NCBI GenBank assembly: GCA_964369405.1
Contig: CAYJGB010000044.1
Coordinates: forward strand, 1 to 11,644
Reading direction: 5' to 3'
From: CAYJFG01 sp964369405
GTDB lineage: Bacteria > Bacillota > Clostridia > Oscillospirales > Acutalibacteraceae
DNA: 11,644 nucleotides
The notes under the pieces are model-generated. The model was not told the DNA's origin. It saw only the letters and a program-made list of their open reading frames with translations, and did not search any database. Positions 1 through 6,543 of the stretch are shown piece by piece (positions within the stretch are counted from its first letter, which is position 1; each line of letters starts with the position of its first letter). The position numbers and the translations under genes were made by a program.

Positions 1-82
1 CATGCTTTGAAATCCGCTCTACAACTAGTTTTTTAGAGTTTTGCTCATGGCTATACCTTATTGAGTGTGGAGGTGAAAAGAT

Positions 83-604
83 TTGAAAAGTCCTGCTAAA
101 GATATAAAGTTACCGTCTGTCGATGATTTGTTCACTACCGAAGAAACAAGACAAGACGAAAGACTTGAAAAAATCAAGGATATTCCACTTACGGAATTAC
201 ACCCATTCAAAGACCACCCTTTTAAAGTAAAAGACGATGAAGCTATGTTTGAAACATCTGAAAGCATCAAGGAATATGGCGTTCTTGTACCGGCTATTGC
301 ACGACCCCGTGAGGACGGTGGATATGAGCTTGTTGCAGGACATCGCAGACACAGAGCAAGCGAACTTGCAGGGCTTGAAACTATGCCCGTTATTGTTCGT
401 AATCTTGACGATGATGCCGCCACCATTATTATGGTTGACAGCAATTTACAGCGTGAAAACATCTTACCGAGTGAACGAGCCTTTGCGTATAAATTGAAGT
501 TATCAGCAATGAAAAGACAAGCCAGCAGACCGTCAAAAGAAAATGTGTCCCAAGTTGGGACACAAAAAAGAAGTGACCAAGAGTTAGCTGAACAAATGGG
601 TTGA
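83..604 (+). pseudogene. parB: Truncated ParB-like partition protein (ICE-type)
   Basis: This is the N-terminal half of a ParB/RepB/Spo0J-family DNA-binding protein of the kind encoded next to ParA in integrative conjugative elements. The 173 residues hold the ParB/Srx-like domain: LHPFKDHPF at ~39-47, the box GHRRHRA (~86-92) and NLQRENILPSE (~120-130). The helix-turn-helix and C-terminal domain are missing; from memory, full-length relatives are about 300 residues. The frame stops with TGA at 602-604. Frame +1 from 603 then encodes DISQDVYQKNI before its own stop at 636-638, and this resembles the start of the family's HTH (S-x-x-x-x-Q-R-Y-I). A frameshift or small indel followed by loss of the rest is therefore likely. 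The TTG start at 83 is supported by GGAGG at 69-73. The gene is visibly GC-richer than everything downstream, which fits acquired DNA. ParA would be expected upstream, outside the window. Family is secure; pseudogene status is likely. Confidence 0.8.
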
Positions 605-696
605 CATATCCCAAGATGTTTATCAAAAGAATATATAATTTTAAAAAACGCATAATATAATTAAATGAAAAAATACCACTAAGAAAGGTAAAAGTA

Positions 697-1695
697 ATGA
701 ATTTAAACTATGACGCAGTTTTTTATGAGGAAAACATCTTAAACTATCCACTAGGAAAAGAGCTAAAAGAAAAGTATAAACATCTAAATTGGACAAAAGT
801 AGAGTCACACAACAGGATTAAAGAATTTAGCAGTGCCCCAAACAAAGATTTTGTAAAGCTAAAAAAACACCTAATCATAGGAGTGAGAAAAACTCACAAA
901 TATGCCGAAAATCATAAGGTGTCGGACTGGTTAGTACCTTTTACTTCTTCTGGTTGTAGAGCTATGTGTACTTACTGTTACTTGGTGTGTAATTATAATA
1001 AATGCTCCTATTTAAGAGTTTTTGTAAATAGAGAGCAAATGATGGATAAATTAATAAAAAAATCTAAAACATTTAGTACATCTAATACATTTGAAATAGG
1101 CAGTAATAGCGACTTAATACTGGAGAATGATGTAACAGGTAATTTACCGTGGATTATAGAATCTTTTGTTAAACACGGAAAAGGTAATTTAACATTTCCA
1201 ACTAAATTTAGCAATGTGCAAAATCTATTAAACATAGACCATCAAGGTAAAATTATATTTAGAATGAGTGTTAACCCAGAAGAAATAATACGTAAAACAG
1301 AGTTTGGAACGTCAAACTTAACCGATAGAATAAAAGCGTTAAACGATATGGCAGAAGCAGGATATAAAGTAGGTATATTAATAGCTCCAGTCATATTATT
1401 AGAAAATTATGAACACCTGTACAGTCAATTGATAGACACACTCGCTGAAAAATTAAGCCCTAAGGTAAAAAAACAGGCAGTAATAGAGATAATATTGATG
1501 ACTTATAGTTATGTTCATAATGCAATAAATACAGAAGCTTTTCCAAACTGTATAAATATATTTGATAAAAATAAAATGACAGGGAGAGGGCGAGGCAAAT
1601 ATTGTTATAAACAAGAGCACCGAGCAGAAGCAGAAATATTTTTAAGAAGCAAAATACAAAGCACACTTAAAATGCCAATACTATATATTTCTTAA
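697..1695 (+). CDS. splB: Spore photoproduct lyase family radical SAM protein
   Basis: Radical S-adenosylmethionine enzyme of the spore photoproduct lyase family, which reverses the UV-induced 5-thyminyl-5,6-dihydrothymine dimer in spore DNA. The 332 residues are close to the length of B. subtilis SplB (342). The diagnostic CxxxCxxC cluster motif is GCRAMCTYCYL (Cys87, Cys91, Cys94), followed by the family-like YLRVFVN. Other matching stretches are LTFPTKF (165-171), FRMSVNPEE (188-196), FGTS (203-206), AGYKVGILIAPV (221-232) and GRGRGKYCY (296-304). Where canonical enzymes have FEAACTSD with the H-donor cysteine (Cys141 in B. subtilis), this protein reads FEIGSNSD with Ser136. Extra cysteines occur at 98 and 103. 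ATG at 697 follows AAAGG at 684-688. Base composition matches the AT-rich genes and not the parB fragment. It converges on the exchanger gene with a one-base gap. No splA is seen. The family is clear; activity on spore photoproduct is inferred. Confidence 0.9.
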   Translation: MNLNYDAVFYEENILNYPLGKELKEKYKHLNWTKVESHNRIKEFSSAPNKDFVKLKKHLIIGVRKTHKYAENHKVSDWLVPFTSSGCRAMCTYCYLVCNYNKCSYLRVFVNREQMMDKLIKKSKTFSTSNTFEIGSNSDLILENDVTGNLPWIIESFVKHGKGNLTFPTKFSNVQNLLNIDHQGKIIFRMSVNPEEIIRKTEFGTSNLTDRIKALNDMAEAGYKVGILIAPVILLENYEHLYSQLIDTLAEKLSPKVKKQAVIEIILMTYSYVHNAINTEAFPNCINIFDKNKMTGRGRGKYCYKQEHRAEAEIFLRSKIQSTLKMPILYIS

Positions 1696-1696
1696 T

Positions 1697-2665
1697 TTAA
1701 ATATTAACTACTAAAACAATATATAAAATATAAATAAGTAGCGATAAAACACCTTGCCATCTTTTGAACGAACCTTTAATAATAGAAGGAATTATAATAA
1801 TTATAGCTATAATCAGACATACAGCAATATCAAAAACAATGCTTGAAACATCAACAGGTAAAGCACCACCAGAAACAAAAGCACAAATAGGTAGTATCAA
1901 AGTAATATCAATAATATTTGCACCGATAATGTTACCCACAGATAAAGACGACTGTTTTTTAATAATAGCAGTTACAGTAGTAACTAATTCTGGTAGAGAT
2001 GTAGAAATAGCAACAGCAGTAATACCAATAATTCTTTCATCAACGTTAAAAACTCTTGCGATTTCGCTACCATTAGTAACAATAAGCCTAGAGCCTAAAA
2101 CGATACCAGTAGCACCAATAACAAACTTTAATATATTGATAATAATATCTTTTTTATCTAATTTTTGTTTTGGTTTTGTGTCATTTACTTTTTGAGATTT
2201 AATTAAAAGTTCTCTTTTAGCAGATTTTATATTTTCAAAAATAAAGACTAAAAATACAATAAAAAGACCAAAACTAGCGTAATAAGATATAACACCACTC
2301 AAGCTAAACAACGCCAACACCACTAAAGAGGATAAAAACAATACACCTTTAGGTGCTAACTGATTTCGTTTAATAGTGGCAGGTAAAAAAATAATTGCAA
2401 TTGCAAAAACAAGCCCAGTATTAGCAATAACAGAACCTAATGCATTAGAAGTAGCCATCTCAGTTTTACCGTCAGCACTAGCAATAGCAGAAACAAATAT
2501 TTCTGGCAATGTAGTAGCAATGCTCACAACTGTCGCACCGATTAAAAATTTAGGTATCTTAGAAATTTTTGCTATCCACACAGAAGCATCAACAAAAAAA
2601 TCTCCACCCTTAACGATAAAGACTAACCCTAATATAAATAACAAAATAAAAACTAAAAAATCCAT
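1697..2665 (-). CDS. Na+/Ca2+ exchanger-family (CaCA) antiporter
   Basis: Inner-membrane cation/Ca2+ antiporter of the CaCA superfamily (YrbG-like), expected to exchange Na+ or H+ for Ca2+. The 322 residues show the inverted two-fold repeat that defines the family. The alpha-1 repeat is GATVVSIATTLPE (43-55) with SNALGSVIANTG (73-84). The alpha-2 repeat is GITAVAISTSLPE (214-226) with VGNIIGANIID (243-253). The ion-ligand glutamates are Glu55 and Glu226. About ten hydrophobic helices surround a short charged loop at ~147-173 (KSAKRELLIKSQ and KPKQKLDKKD). Length is normal. The ATG is preceded by GAGGTG (complement of 2670-2675). The gene lies 100 bp downstream of queH on the same strand, so it may be read through from there or from its own promoter; no convincing promoter was seen in that AT-rich gap. 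Its stop sits one base from the splB stop, with no terminator between. Family is secure; the exact ion is not. Confidence 0.92.
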   Translation of the reverse strand: MDFLVFILLFILGLVFIVKGGDFFVDASVWIAKISKIPKFLIGATVVSIATTLPEIFVSAIASADGKTEMATSNALGSVIANTGLVFAIAIIFLPATIKRNQLAPKGVLFLSSLVVLALFSLSGVISYYASFGLFIVFLVFIFENIKSAKRELLIKSQKVNDTKPKQKLDKKDIIINILKFVIGATGIVLGSRLIVTNGSEIARVFNVDERIIGITAVAISTSLPELVTTVTAIIKKQSSLSVGNIIGANIIDITLILPICAFVSGGALPVDVSSIVFDIAVCLIIAIIIIIPSIIKGSFKRWQGVLSLLIYILYIVLVVNI

Positions 2666-2765
2666 TTTACACCTCAGAAATAATTTTATATAACCTTTTT
2701 TTTAATAAATTTATACTCATACTATAAAATATATATGTAACCCAATTTAATATTATATCTAAAAT

Positions 2766-3380
2766 TCACTCATCTATTTTAATAGAGAAAACACAGCCAC
2801 AATAATTCTGCCTATATATACCATATGATTTTGATAGTTCAGTAGAACGTTTGTAACCATTTTTCTTTTTAAAATCGGAGGCTAGGTATTTTATTTTGAT
2901 AATTTGCTGAATATCAAGTCCTATTTTATTTATTATTTCTGCTTTTTTCATAGGGCTGATTGTAAGAGTAGTTGCAAAATAATCAAACTCATTTTCCTTT
3001 GCAACTAAAGCTGTATTTAACAAACGCAATTCATAGCATTTTAAACATCTTTTGCCACATTCCGCTTCATTTTCTAAACCTTTAGATATCTCATAAAACT
3101 TCTCTTTTTCAAAATCCCCACTTATAAACTTAACTTCATTTTTTGTTTTAATATCATTAATATACCTCTTTTGCTCTTCTCTTCTTTTATTATATTCGTC
3201 ATCTGGGTAAATATTAGGGTTATAGTAAAACACAGTTATATTAAAATATTTAGACAGATACTCAATGACATAACTGCTACATGGTGCACAACAGCTATGC
3301 AACATTAATTTAGGTATCACATTATCCTCTTGTATTTTTTCAATCAGCTTATCCATTTCTTTTTGATAATTTACATTCAC
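2766..3380 (-). CDS. queH: Epoxyqueuosine reductase QueH
   Basis: QueH (formerly DUF208) reduces epoxyqueuosine to queuosine in the wobble position of GUN-anticodon tRNAs. It is the cobalamin-independent alternative to QueG. The 204-residue protein has the full cysteine pattern: HSCCAPC (Cys30, Cys31, Cys34), ECGKRCLKCYELRL (Cys108, Cys112, Cys115) and YCGC near the C-terminus (Cys194, Cys196). YYNPNIYPDDEY (52-63) and TTLTISP (137-143) are also family signatures. These cysteines hold the Fe-S cluster and a second metal centre in studied members. The start is GTG at 3380, because GGAG lies 8 bases upstream while the next ATG (codon 9) has no SD. That SD lies in the 13-bp gap after the stop of the phosphatase gene, so the two are almost certainly one transcript with coupled translation. 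No other queuosine gene is in the window, so substrate may come from elsewhere or from salvage. Confidence 0.92.
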   Translation of the reverse strand: MNVNYQKEMDKLIEKIQEDNVIPKLMLHSCCAPCSSYVIEYLSKYFNITVFYYNPNIYPDDEYNKRREEQKRYINDIKTKNEVKFISGDFEKEKFYEISKGLENEAECGKRCLKCYELRLLNTALVAKENEFDYFATTLTISPMKKAEIINKIGLDIQQIIKIKYLASDFKKKNGYKRSTELSKSYGIYRQNYCGCVFSIKIDE

Positions 3381-3393
3381 TTTAATTTCTCCA

Positions 3394-4047
3394 CTATTTT
3401 AAAATATATTCTAATAATTCAGCTGAACTATTTACAGTCTTTTTCGCTCCACTTTCTATAAGTTCTTTTTCTCCTCTAAAACCCCAATTAACTCCACAAA
3501 ACTCTACATTTGCATTTTTTGCAGTTAATACGTCTACATTACTATCTCCTACATATATTGTACTGTTTATATCACAATTGGTTTCTTTGATTATATCTAA
3601 CAGTGACATAGGGTCTGGTTTTACATTGTAACCCTCTTTTTTACCCCACAATGCTTTAAACTCAACACCACAAAATAATTTTATAACTATATCCTTTACA
3701 AATTTATCAGGCTTATTAGATAATATTGATATGCTAATCTTATTATCATTTAATGCTTTAAGCACTTTTTCTATACCATCATACGGTTTTGTCTTGTCTA
3801 GTTTATGCTTTTCATAAGTACTGTTGAAGATTTTCTTTATGTCTCTGAATTTTTCATCATTACATTTATTGTCACCTATTGCTCGCTTAATTAAATTATC
3901 TACTCCATCACCTATAAAAAAATTATACTTTTCATAATCGTGTGTTTCAAATCCAAAATCTATTAACACTCTATTCATACTATCAGCTATATCATATATC
4001 GAATTAACTAAAGTTCCATCTAAATCAAAAACAACATTTTTATACAT
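3394..4047 (-). CDS. HAD-family phosphatase, phosphoglycolate phosphatase-like
   Basis: Cytosolic haloacid-dehalogenase-superfamily hydrolase of the Gph/PGP subgroup, 217 residues (normal length). All four HAD motifs are present: motif I FDLDGT with nucleophile Asp8 and Asp10; motif II ILSNKP with Ser110; motif III VKPDP with Lys143; motif IV YVGDSNVDVLTAKNA with Asp168 and Asp172. The helical cap lies between motifs I and II (~14-95), as in subclass C1. Phosphoglycolate is the textbook substrate, but close relatives (PpaX, nucleotidases, phosphonatases) share the same layout, so substrate is not settled. The ATG at 4047 has GAGGTG at complement 4053-4058. The gene is followed after 13 bp by queH on the same strand. 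Upstream it is separated from the yaiI-like gene by a MITE, which ends only 17 bp before the start codon and must have replaced or displaced any native promoter in that gap. Confidence 0.88.
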   Translation of the reverse strand: MYKNVVFDLDGTLVNSIYDIADSMNRVLIDFGFETHDYEKYNFFIGDGVDNLIKRAIGDNKCNDEKFRDIKKIFNSTYEKHKLDKTKPYDGIEKVLKALNDNKISISILSNKPDKFVKDIVIKLFCGVEFKALWGKKEGYNVKPDPMSLLDIIKETNCDINSTIYVGDSNVDVLTAKNANVEFCGVNWGFRGEKELIESGAKKTVNSSAELLEYILK

Positions 4048-4064
4048 ATCTACACCTCATTATT

Positions 4065-4223
4065 TATAGCATTTGGATTTTTATTTGTCTTAGGATAGTC
4101 GAAATTAAATTTTGTAGTGCAAGGCAAATTTAATTGGTATATTGTCATATTCCTATTAAATTTAACACAGCAATACGAAATTTTAGACAGCTAGACAAGA
4201 CTAATAAAAGTTCATATGCTATA
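4065..4223 (+). mobile_element. MITE-like element, copy 1 (~155 bp plus TA flanks)
   Basis: Non-coding element repeated in opposite orientation at 11420-11579. By eye the copies differ at about 14 substitutions and one single-base indel (~90% identity). The left end reads TATAGCATTTGGATTTTTAT... and the complement of the right end reads TATAGCATATGAACTTTTAT..., giving terminal inverted repeats of ~28 bp with about four mismatches. The outer TA at each end fits a TA target duplication, leaving a core of 4067-4221. The inner part is also self-complementary: AAATTTAATTGG pairs with the region CCTATTAAATTT around a centre near 4144. The whole element can therefore fold as one long imperfect hairpin. 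No ORF lies inside. TA duplication and TATAG-type ends are typical of MITEs mobilised by IS630/Tc1-like transposases and resemble Neisseria Correia elements in plan; the transposase link is inference. The element lies between two minus-strand genes. Confidence 0.85.
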
Positions 4224-4662
4224 TAATCTCTTTAACTAATCTCTCAAAATTAATTGTAAATCTTTCATCATCTTCTTTTGTCCTCTTTTTAGGACCTTTT
4301 ATATGACTTTTCTTATTACTATTTCTATTCTTCTTATTAATATGCCTTTCCATAAGCATTTGGTCTATATTGTAATCTGTATATTCTTTCCCACTTTGAT
4401 GCATTACATAACAGCCTTTTCCAAGCACCATTGCTGCCACTCCATAATCTTGTGTTACTACTAAATCACCTTTACTACACATATTAAGCAATGCAAAATC
4501 TACAGCATCTATCCCCTTACCTATAACCTCTACCCTACTATATTCAGACCTCATCACATGGCTTGTGTCACACAGTAACACAACATCTATTTTATATTTT
4601 TTTGCTATACTTTCTACCTGCTTTACTACTGGACAGGCATCAGCATCTACTAATATTTTCAT
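4219..4662 (-). CDS. YaiI/YqxD family protein (UPF0178, PIN-like fold)
   Basis: Conserved small protein of the UPF0178/DUF188 family, related to PIN-domain nucleases; its role is not established. The 147 residues carry the family signatures VDADACPV (5-12), the central GDLVVTQDYGVAA (65-77), and the basic tail KGPKKRTKEDDERF (122-135). E. coli YaiI is 152 residues, so length is near normal. The ATG at 4662 is preceded by AAAGGAAAG (complement of 4669-4677). A promoter-like TTGCGT-17-TATAAT lies just upstream (see 4707-4735). The stop codon TAG (complement of 4219-4221) is formed entirely by the last three core bases of the MITE at 4065-4223, so the native C-terminus and terminator have been replaced or displaced. 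The gene is divergent from the YeiH-type transporter gene. Family is secure; function unknown. Confidence 0.9.
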   Translation of the reverse strand: MKILVDADACPVVKQVESIAKKYKIDVVLLCDTSHVMRSEYSRVEVIGKGIDAVDFALLNMCSKGDLVVTQDYGVAAMVLGKGCYVMHQSGKEYTDYNIDQMLMERHINKKNRNSNKKSHIKGPKKRTKEDDERFTINFERLVKEII

Positions 4663-4686
4663 TATAGTCTTTCCTTTTATTCTTTA

Positions 4687-4735
4687 TTGTTTGAACAGCA
4701 ATTTAAATTATAATTCTTTTTTATCTTTTACGCAA
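4687..4735. promoter_or_regulatory. Overlapping divergent promoters, yaiI-like (-) and yeiH-like (+)
   Basis: On the minus strand TTGCGT (complement of 4730-4735) and TATAAT (complement of 4707-4712) are 17 bp apart, a good sigma-A-type promoter for the yaiI-like gene. On the plus strand TTGTTT (4687-4692) and TATAAT (4709-4714) are 16 bp apart and could drive the transporter gene. The two -10 boxes overlap in the palindrome ATTATAAT. A further plus-strand TATAAT at 4758-4763 has no good -35. The minus promoter is the better supported; the region is AT-rich, so chance matches are possible. Confidence 0.45.
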
Positions 4736-4791
4736 CTAAAAACAATATATTTTAAGTTATAATGTTAAAAATACATATTCAGGAGCGTTTT

Positions 4792-5811
4792 ATGAACAAA
4801 GTTTTATCTACTTCAAAAAAATACCTACCAGGTATTTTAGTATGCATCGTCATTGCAATTACAGCTCAAATATTAGCACATTTTGTTCCAACTGTTGGAG
4901 CTGCTTTATTTGCAATATTCATTGGTATTATATTAGGTAACACTGTTTTAAATAAAGATGTTTTTTCAAATGGTACTAAATTTTCCGAGAAAAATCTTTT
5001 AGAATATTCTATAGTCTTAACAGGGCTTACTCTTAACTTATCCGATATTATGAGCGTAGGCTTTAATGGCTTAGCTTTTATAATACTTCAAATGACAGCC
5101 ACTATCATAATAGCTTATTTAATCGGCAGAAAACTAAAATTCAGCAAAAAGTTTTCTCTTCTAATGTGCTCTGGCAATGCTGTTTGTGGCTCATCTGCAA
5201 TTGCAACAGTATCACCTGTTATTAATGCAGATTCAAAAGATAAAGGTATCTCCATAACTATAGTAAATGTTACAGGCACTTTTTTAATGATATTATTACC
5301 TTTATTAGCTGGTATTTTATATAATCACGAAACACTACAAACATCAGCACTTATAGGTGGTGTACTACAATCTATTGGGCAAGTAATAGGCAGTGCTACA
5401 ATGGTTAATTTTGAAGTTGTAGAAATGGCTACTATTTTCAAGATAATTCGAATTATTTTAATAGTAGGTATAGCACTTTTATTCTCAAAGATGAACACTC
5501 AAGAAGATAAAAAGCTATTTAGTAAAAACAGTTCTTCTAGTAAAAAAGATAGTAAAATAAAAGCTGGTGTGCCATGGTTTATCATCGGATTTTTTATACT
5601 AAGCATTATTACGAGTTTTAATTTTTTGCCAGAAGTTGTTTCTACAGCTTCAAAAACTATAAGTGGTCAATTTGAAATCATAGCACTAGCCGCTATTGGA
5701 ATGAGAGTTAAATTTACTGATTTAGTTAAAGAAGGTCCAAAGTCTATGCTTTATGGTGGTCTAGTAGGAGTAAGCCAAGTAGTATTTGCAGTATTTTTAA
5801 TATTTATTTAA
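4792..5811 (+). CDS. YeiH family putative sulfate exporter
   Basis: Polytopic membrane protein of the YeiH/UPF0324 (putative sulfate exporter, PSE) family. I chose the ATG at 4792 (339 residues) because AGGAG lies at 4781-4785, six bases upstream; an in-frame ATG at 4762 would add ten residues and has no SD. Length is normal. Residues ~10-50 give the first helices (YLPGILVCIVIAIT, FAIFIGIILGN). The most diagnostic stretch is CSGNAVCGSSAIATVSPVI (residues ~126-144). Later signatures are IGGVLQSIGQVIGSA and, near the C-terminus, LAAIGMRVKFTDL. A charged loop rich in Ser and Lys lies at ~235-258. The sulfate label comes from family naming and from links with sulfur metabolism in other bacteria; the substrate is not shown. 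An acetyltransferase and cysteine synthase follow on the same strand, which mildly supports a sulfur role. Family is secure; substrate uncertain. Confidence 0.88.
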   Translation: MNKVLSTSKKYLPGILVCIVIAITAQILAHFVPTVGAALFAIFIGIILGNTVLNKDVFSNGTKFSEKNLLEYSIVLTGLTLNLSDIMSVGFNGLAFIILQMTATIIIAYLIGRKLKFSKKFSLLMCSGNAVCGSSAIATVSPVINADSKDKGISITIVNVTGTFLMILLPLLAGILYNHETLQTSALIGGVLQSIGQVIGSATMVNFEVVEMATIFKIIRIILIVGIALLFSKMNTQEDKKLFSKNSSSSKKDSKIKAGVPWFIIGFFILSIITSFNFLPEVVSTASKTISGQFEIIALAAIGMRVKFTDLVKEGPKSMLYGGLVGVSQVVFAVFLIFI

Positions 5812-5841
5812 TTTTAAGTCTATAGATTGTTCATAATTATG

Positions 5842-5850
5842 TGGTATAAT
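5842..5850 (+). promoter_or_regulatory. Extended -10 promoter for acetyltransferase-cysK
   Basis: TGGTATAAT is a perfect extended -10 (TGnTATAAT), 34 bp before the acetyltransferase start. No good -35 sits at the right distance; TTGTTC at 5827-5832 is only 12 bp away. Extended -10 promoters tolerate weak -35 boxes. It would transcribe the acetyltransferase and cysK together. Confidence 0.45.
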
Positions 5851-5884
5851 TATATTAACAAAATCAAGAAAAGAGGTTATATTT

Positions 5885-6520
5885 ATGACACAAAGAGAAA
5901 GAATGACATCAGGAATAGATTATTTTCCATTAGACCAAGAACTAGAAAACGATAGAAATTATGCTAAAAATTTATGTTATGATATCAACCACACAAGACC
6001 ATCACAACTAAAAGAAAGAAAAGAATATATAAAAACTCTTATGGGAAGTTTAGGGAACGATTTTTATATTGAGCCTCCATTTTTCTGTGATTATGGTTAT
6101 AACATTCACTTAGGCAACGGATTTTATTGTAATCATAATTTAGTGATATTAGATTGTGCAGAAGTTAAAATAGGAAGAAATTGTTTTATAGCACCTCATG
6201 TAGGACTATATACAGCGTGTCACCCAATTGAAGCTGCAAAAAGAAATGCATTTATTGAGCATGCAAAACCTATAACAATCGGAGATAATGTATGGATAGG
6301 CGGAGGAGTTACAGTCTTACCAGGAGTAACAATTGGTGACAACGTAATAATTGGTGCTGGTAGTGTAGTGGTAAAAGATATACCATCAAATGTGATAGCT
6401 GTTGGAAACCCATGCAAAGCAATAAAAGAAGTCGCAGTAAATCAAGCTGAGTTAGAAAGTTTTTATAGCGACCCACTAGCATATAGAGATAATTTAGTTA
6501 AAAAATTAAATCTTTATTAA
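5885..6520 (+). CDS. Sugar O-acetyltransferase, Maa/LacA-type hexapeptide enzyme
   Basis: Acetyl-CoA-dependent O-acetyltransferase of the maltose/galactoside acetyltransferase group, which forms a trimer of left-handed beta-helices. The first ~55 residues (MTQRERMTSGIDYFPLD...LCYDINHTRPS) are the Mac domain that marks this group. The hexapeptide repeats follow from ~72 to ~178, with CNHNLVILD, IGRNCFIAPHVGLYTACHP, IGDNVWIGGGVTVLPGVTIGDN and the terminal VGNPCKAI. His113 in TACHP is the expected catalytic base. The 211 residues slightly exceed the usual ~185-200 because of a C-terminal tail. AGAGG at 5872-5876 supports the ATG. cysK starts 23 bp after the stop, so the two are probably co-transcribed. 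In many bacteria the acetyltransferase beside cysK is serine acetyltransferase (CysE). This protein is clearly Maa-like, and its natural acceptor is unknown. Confidence 0.88.
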   Translation: MTQRERMTSGIDYFPLDQELENDRNYAKNLCYDINHTRPSQLKERKEYIKTLMGSLGNDFYIEPPFFCDYGYNIHLGNGFYCNHNLVILDCAEVKIGRNCFIAPHVGLYTACHPIEAAKRNAFIEHAKPITIGDNVWIGGGVTVLPGVTIGDNVIIGAGSVVVKDIPSNVIAVGNPCKAIKEVAVNQAELESFYSDPLAYRDNLVKKLNLY

Positions 6521-6543
6521 ACAATATAAGGAAGGTGTATAAC

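Noticed and set aside
3..86. Open frame of 27 codons ending in TGA at 84-86 that overlaps the parB TTG start
   Set aside because: It could be the 3' end of an upstream gene such as parA, but the translation (ending LIECGGEKI) matches no ParA C-terminus I recall. It is too short to call.
601..661. Perfect TTGACA at 601-606 with TATAAT boxes at 634-639 and 656-661, as a splB promoter
   Set aside because: The spacers are 27 and 49 bp, far from 16-18. The TATAAT boxes are expected by chance in such AT-rich sequence.
1764..2195. Plus-strand open frames opposite the exchanger gene (also 2376-2693)
   Set aside because: They are shadows of the exchanger gene, which has alpha-repeat motifs and its own SD. 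The plus-strand translations show no family motif.
2666..2765. Possible promoter or terminator between queH and the exchanger gene
   Set aside because: The gap is almost pure A/T with TTGGGT and several TATA-like strings, but no pair has good spacing. I saw no G/C-stem hairpin followed by a T-run.
4065..4223. CRISPR repeat, tRNA or small-RNA gene explanation for the repeated element
   Set aside because: There is one unit per site with no spacer periodicity and no cloverleaf. Terminal inverted repeats with TA flanks fit a MITE better.
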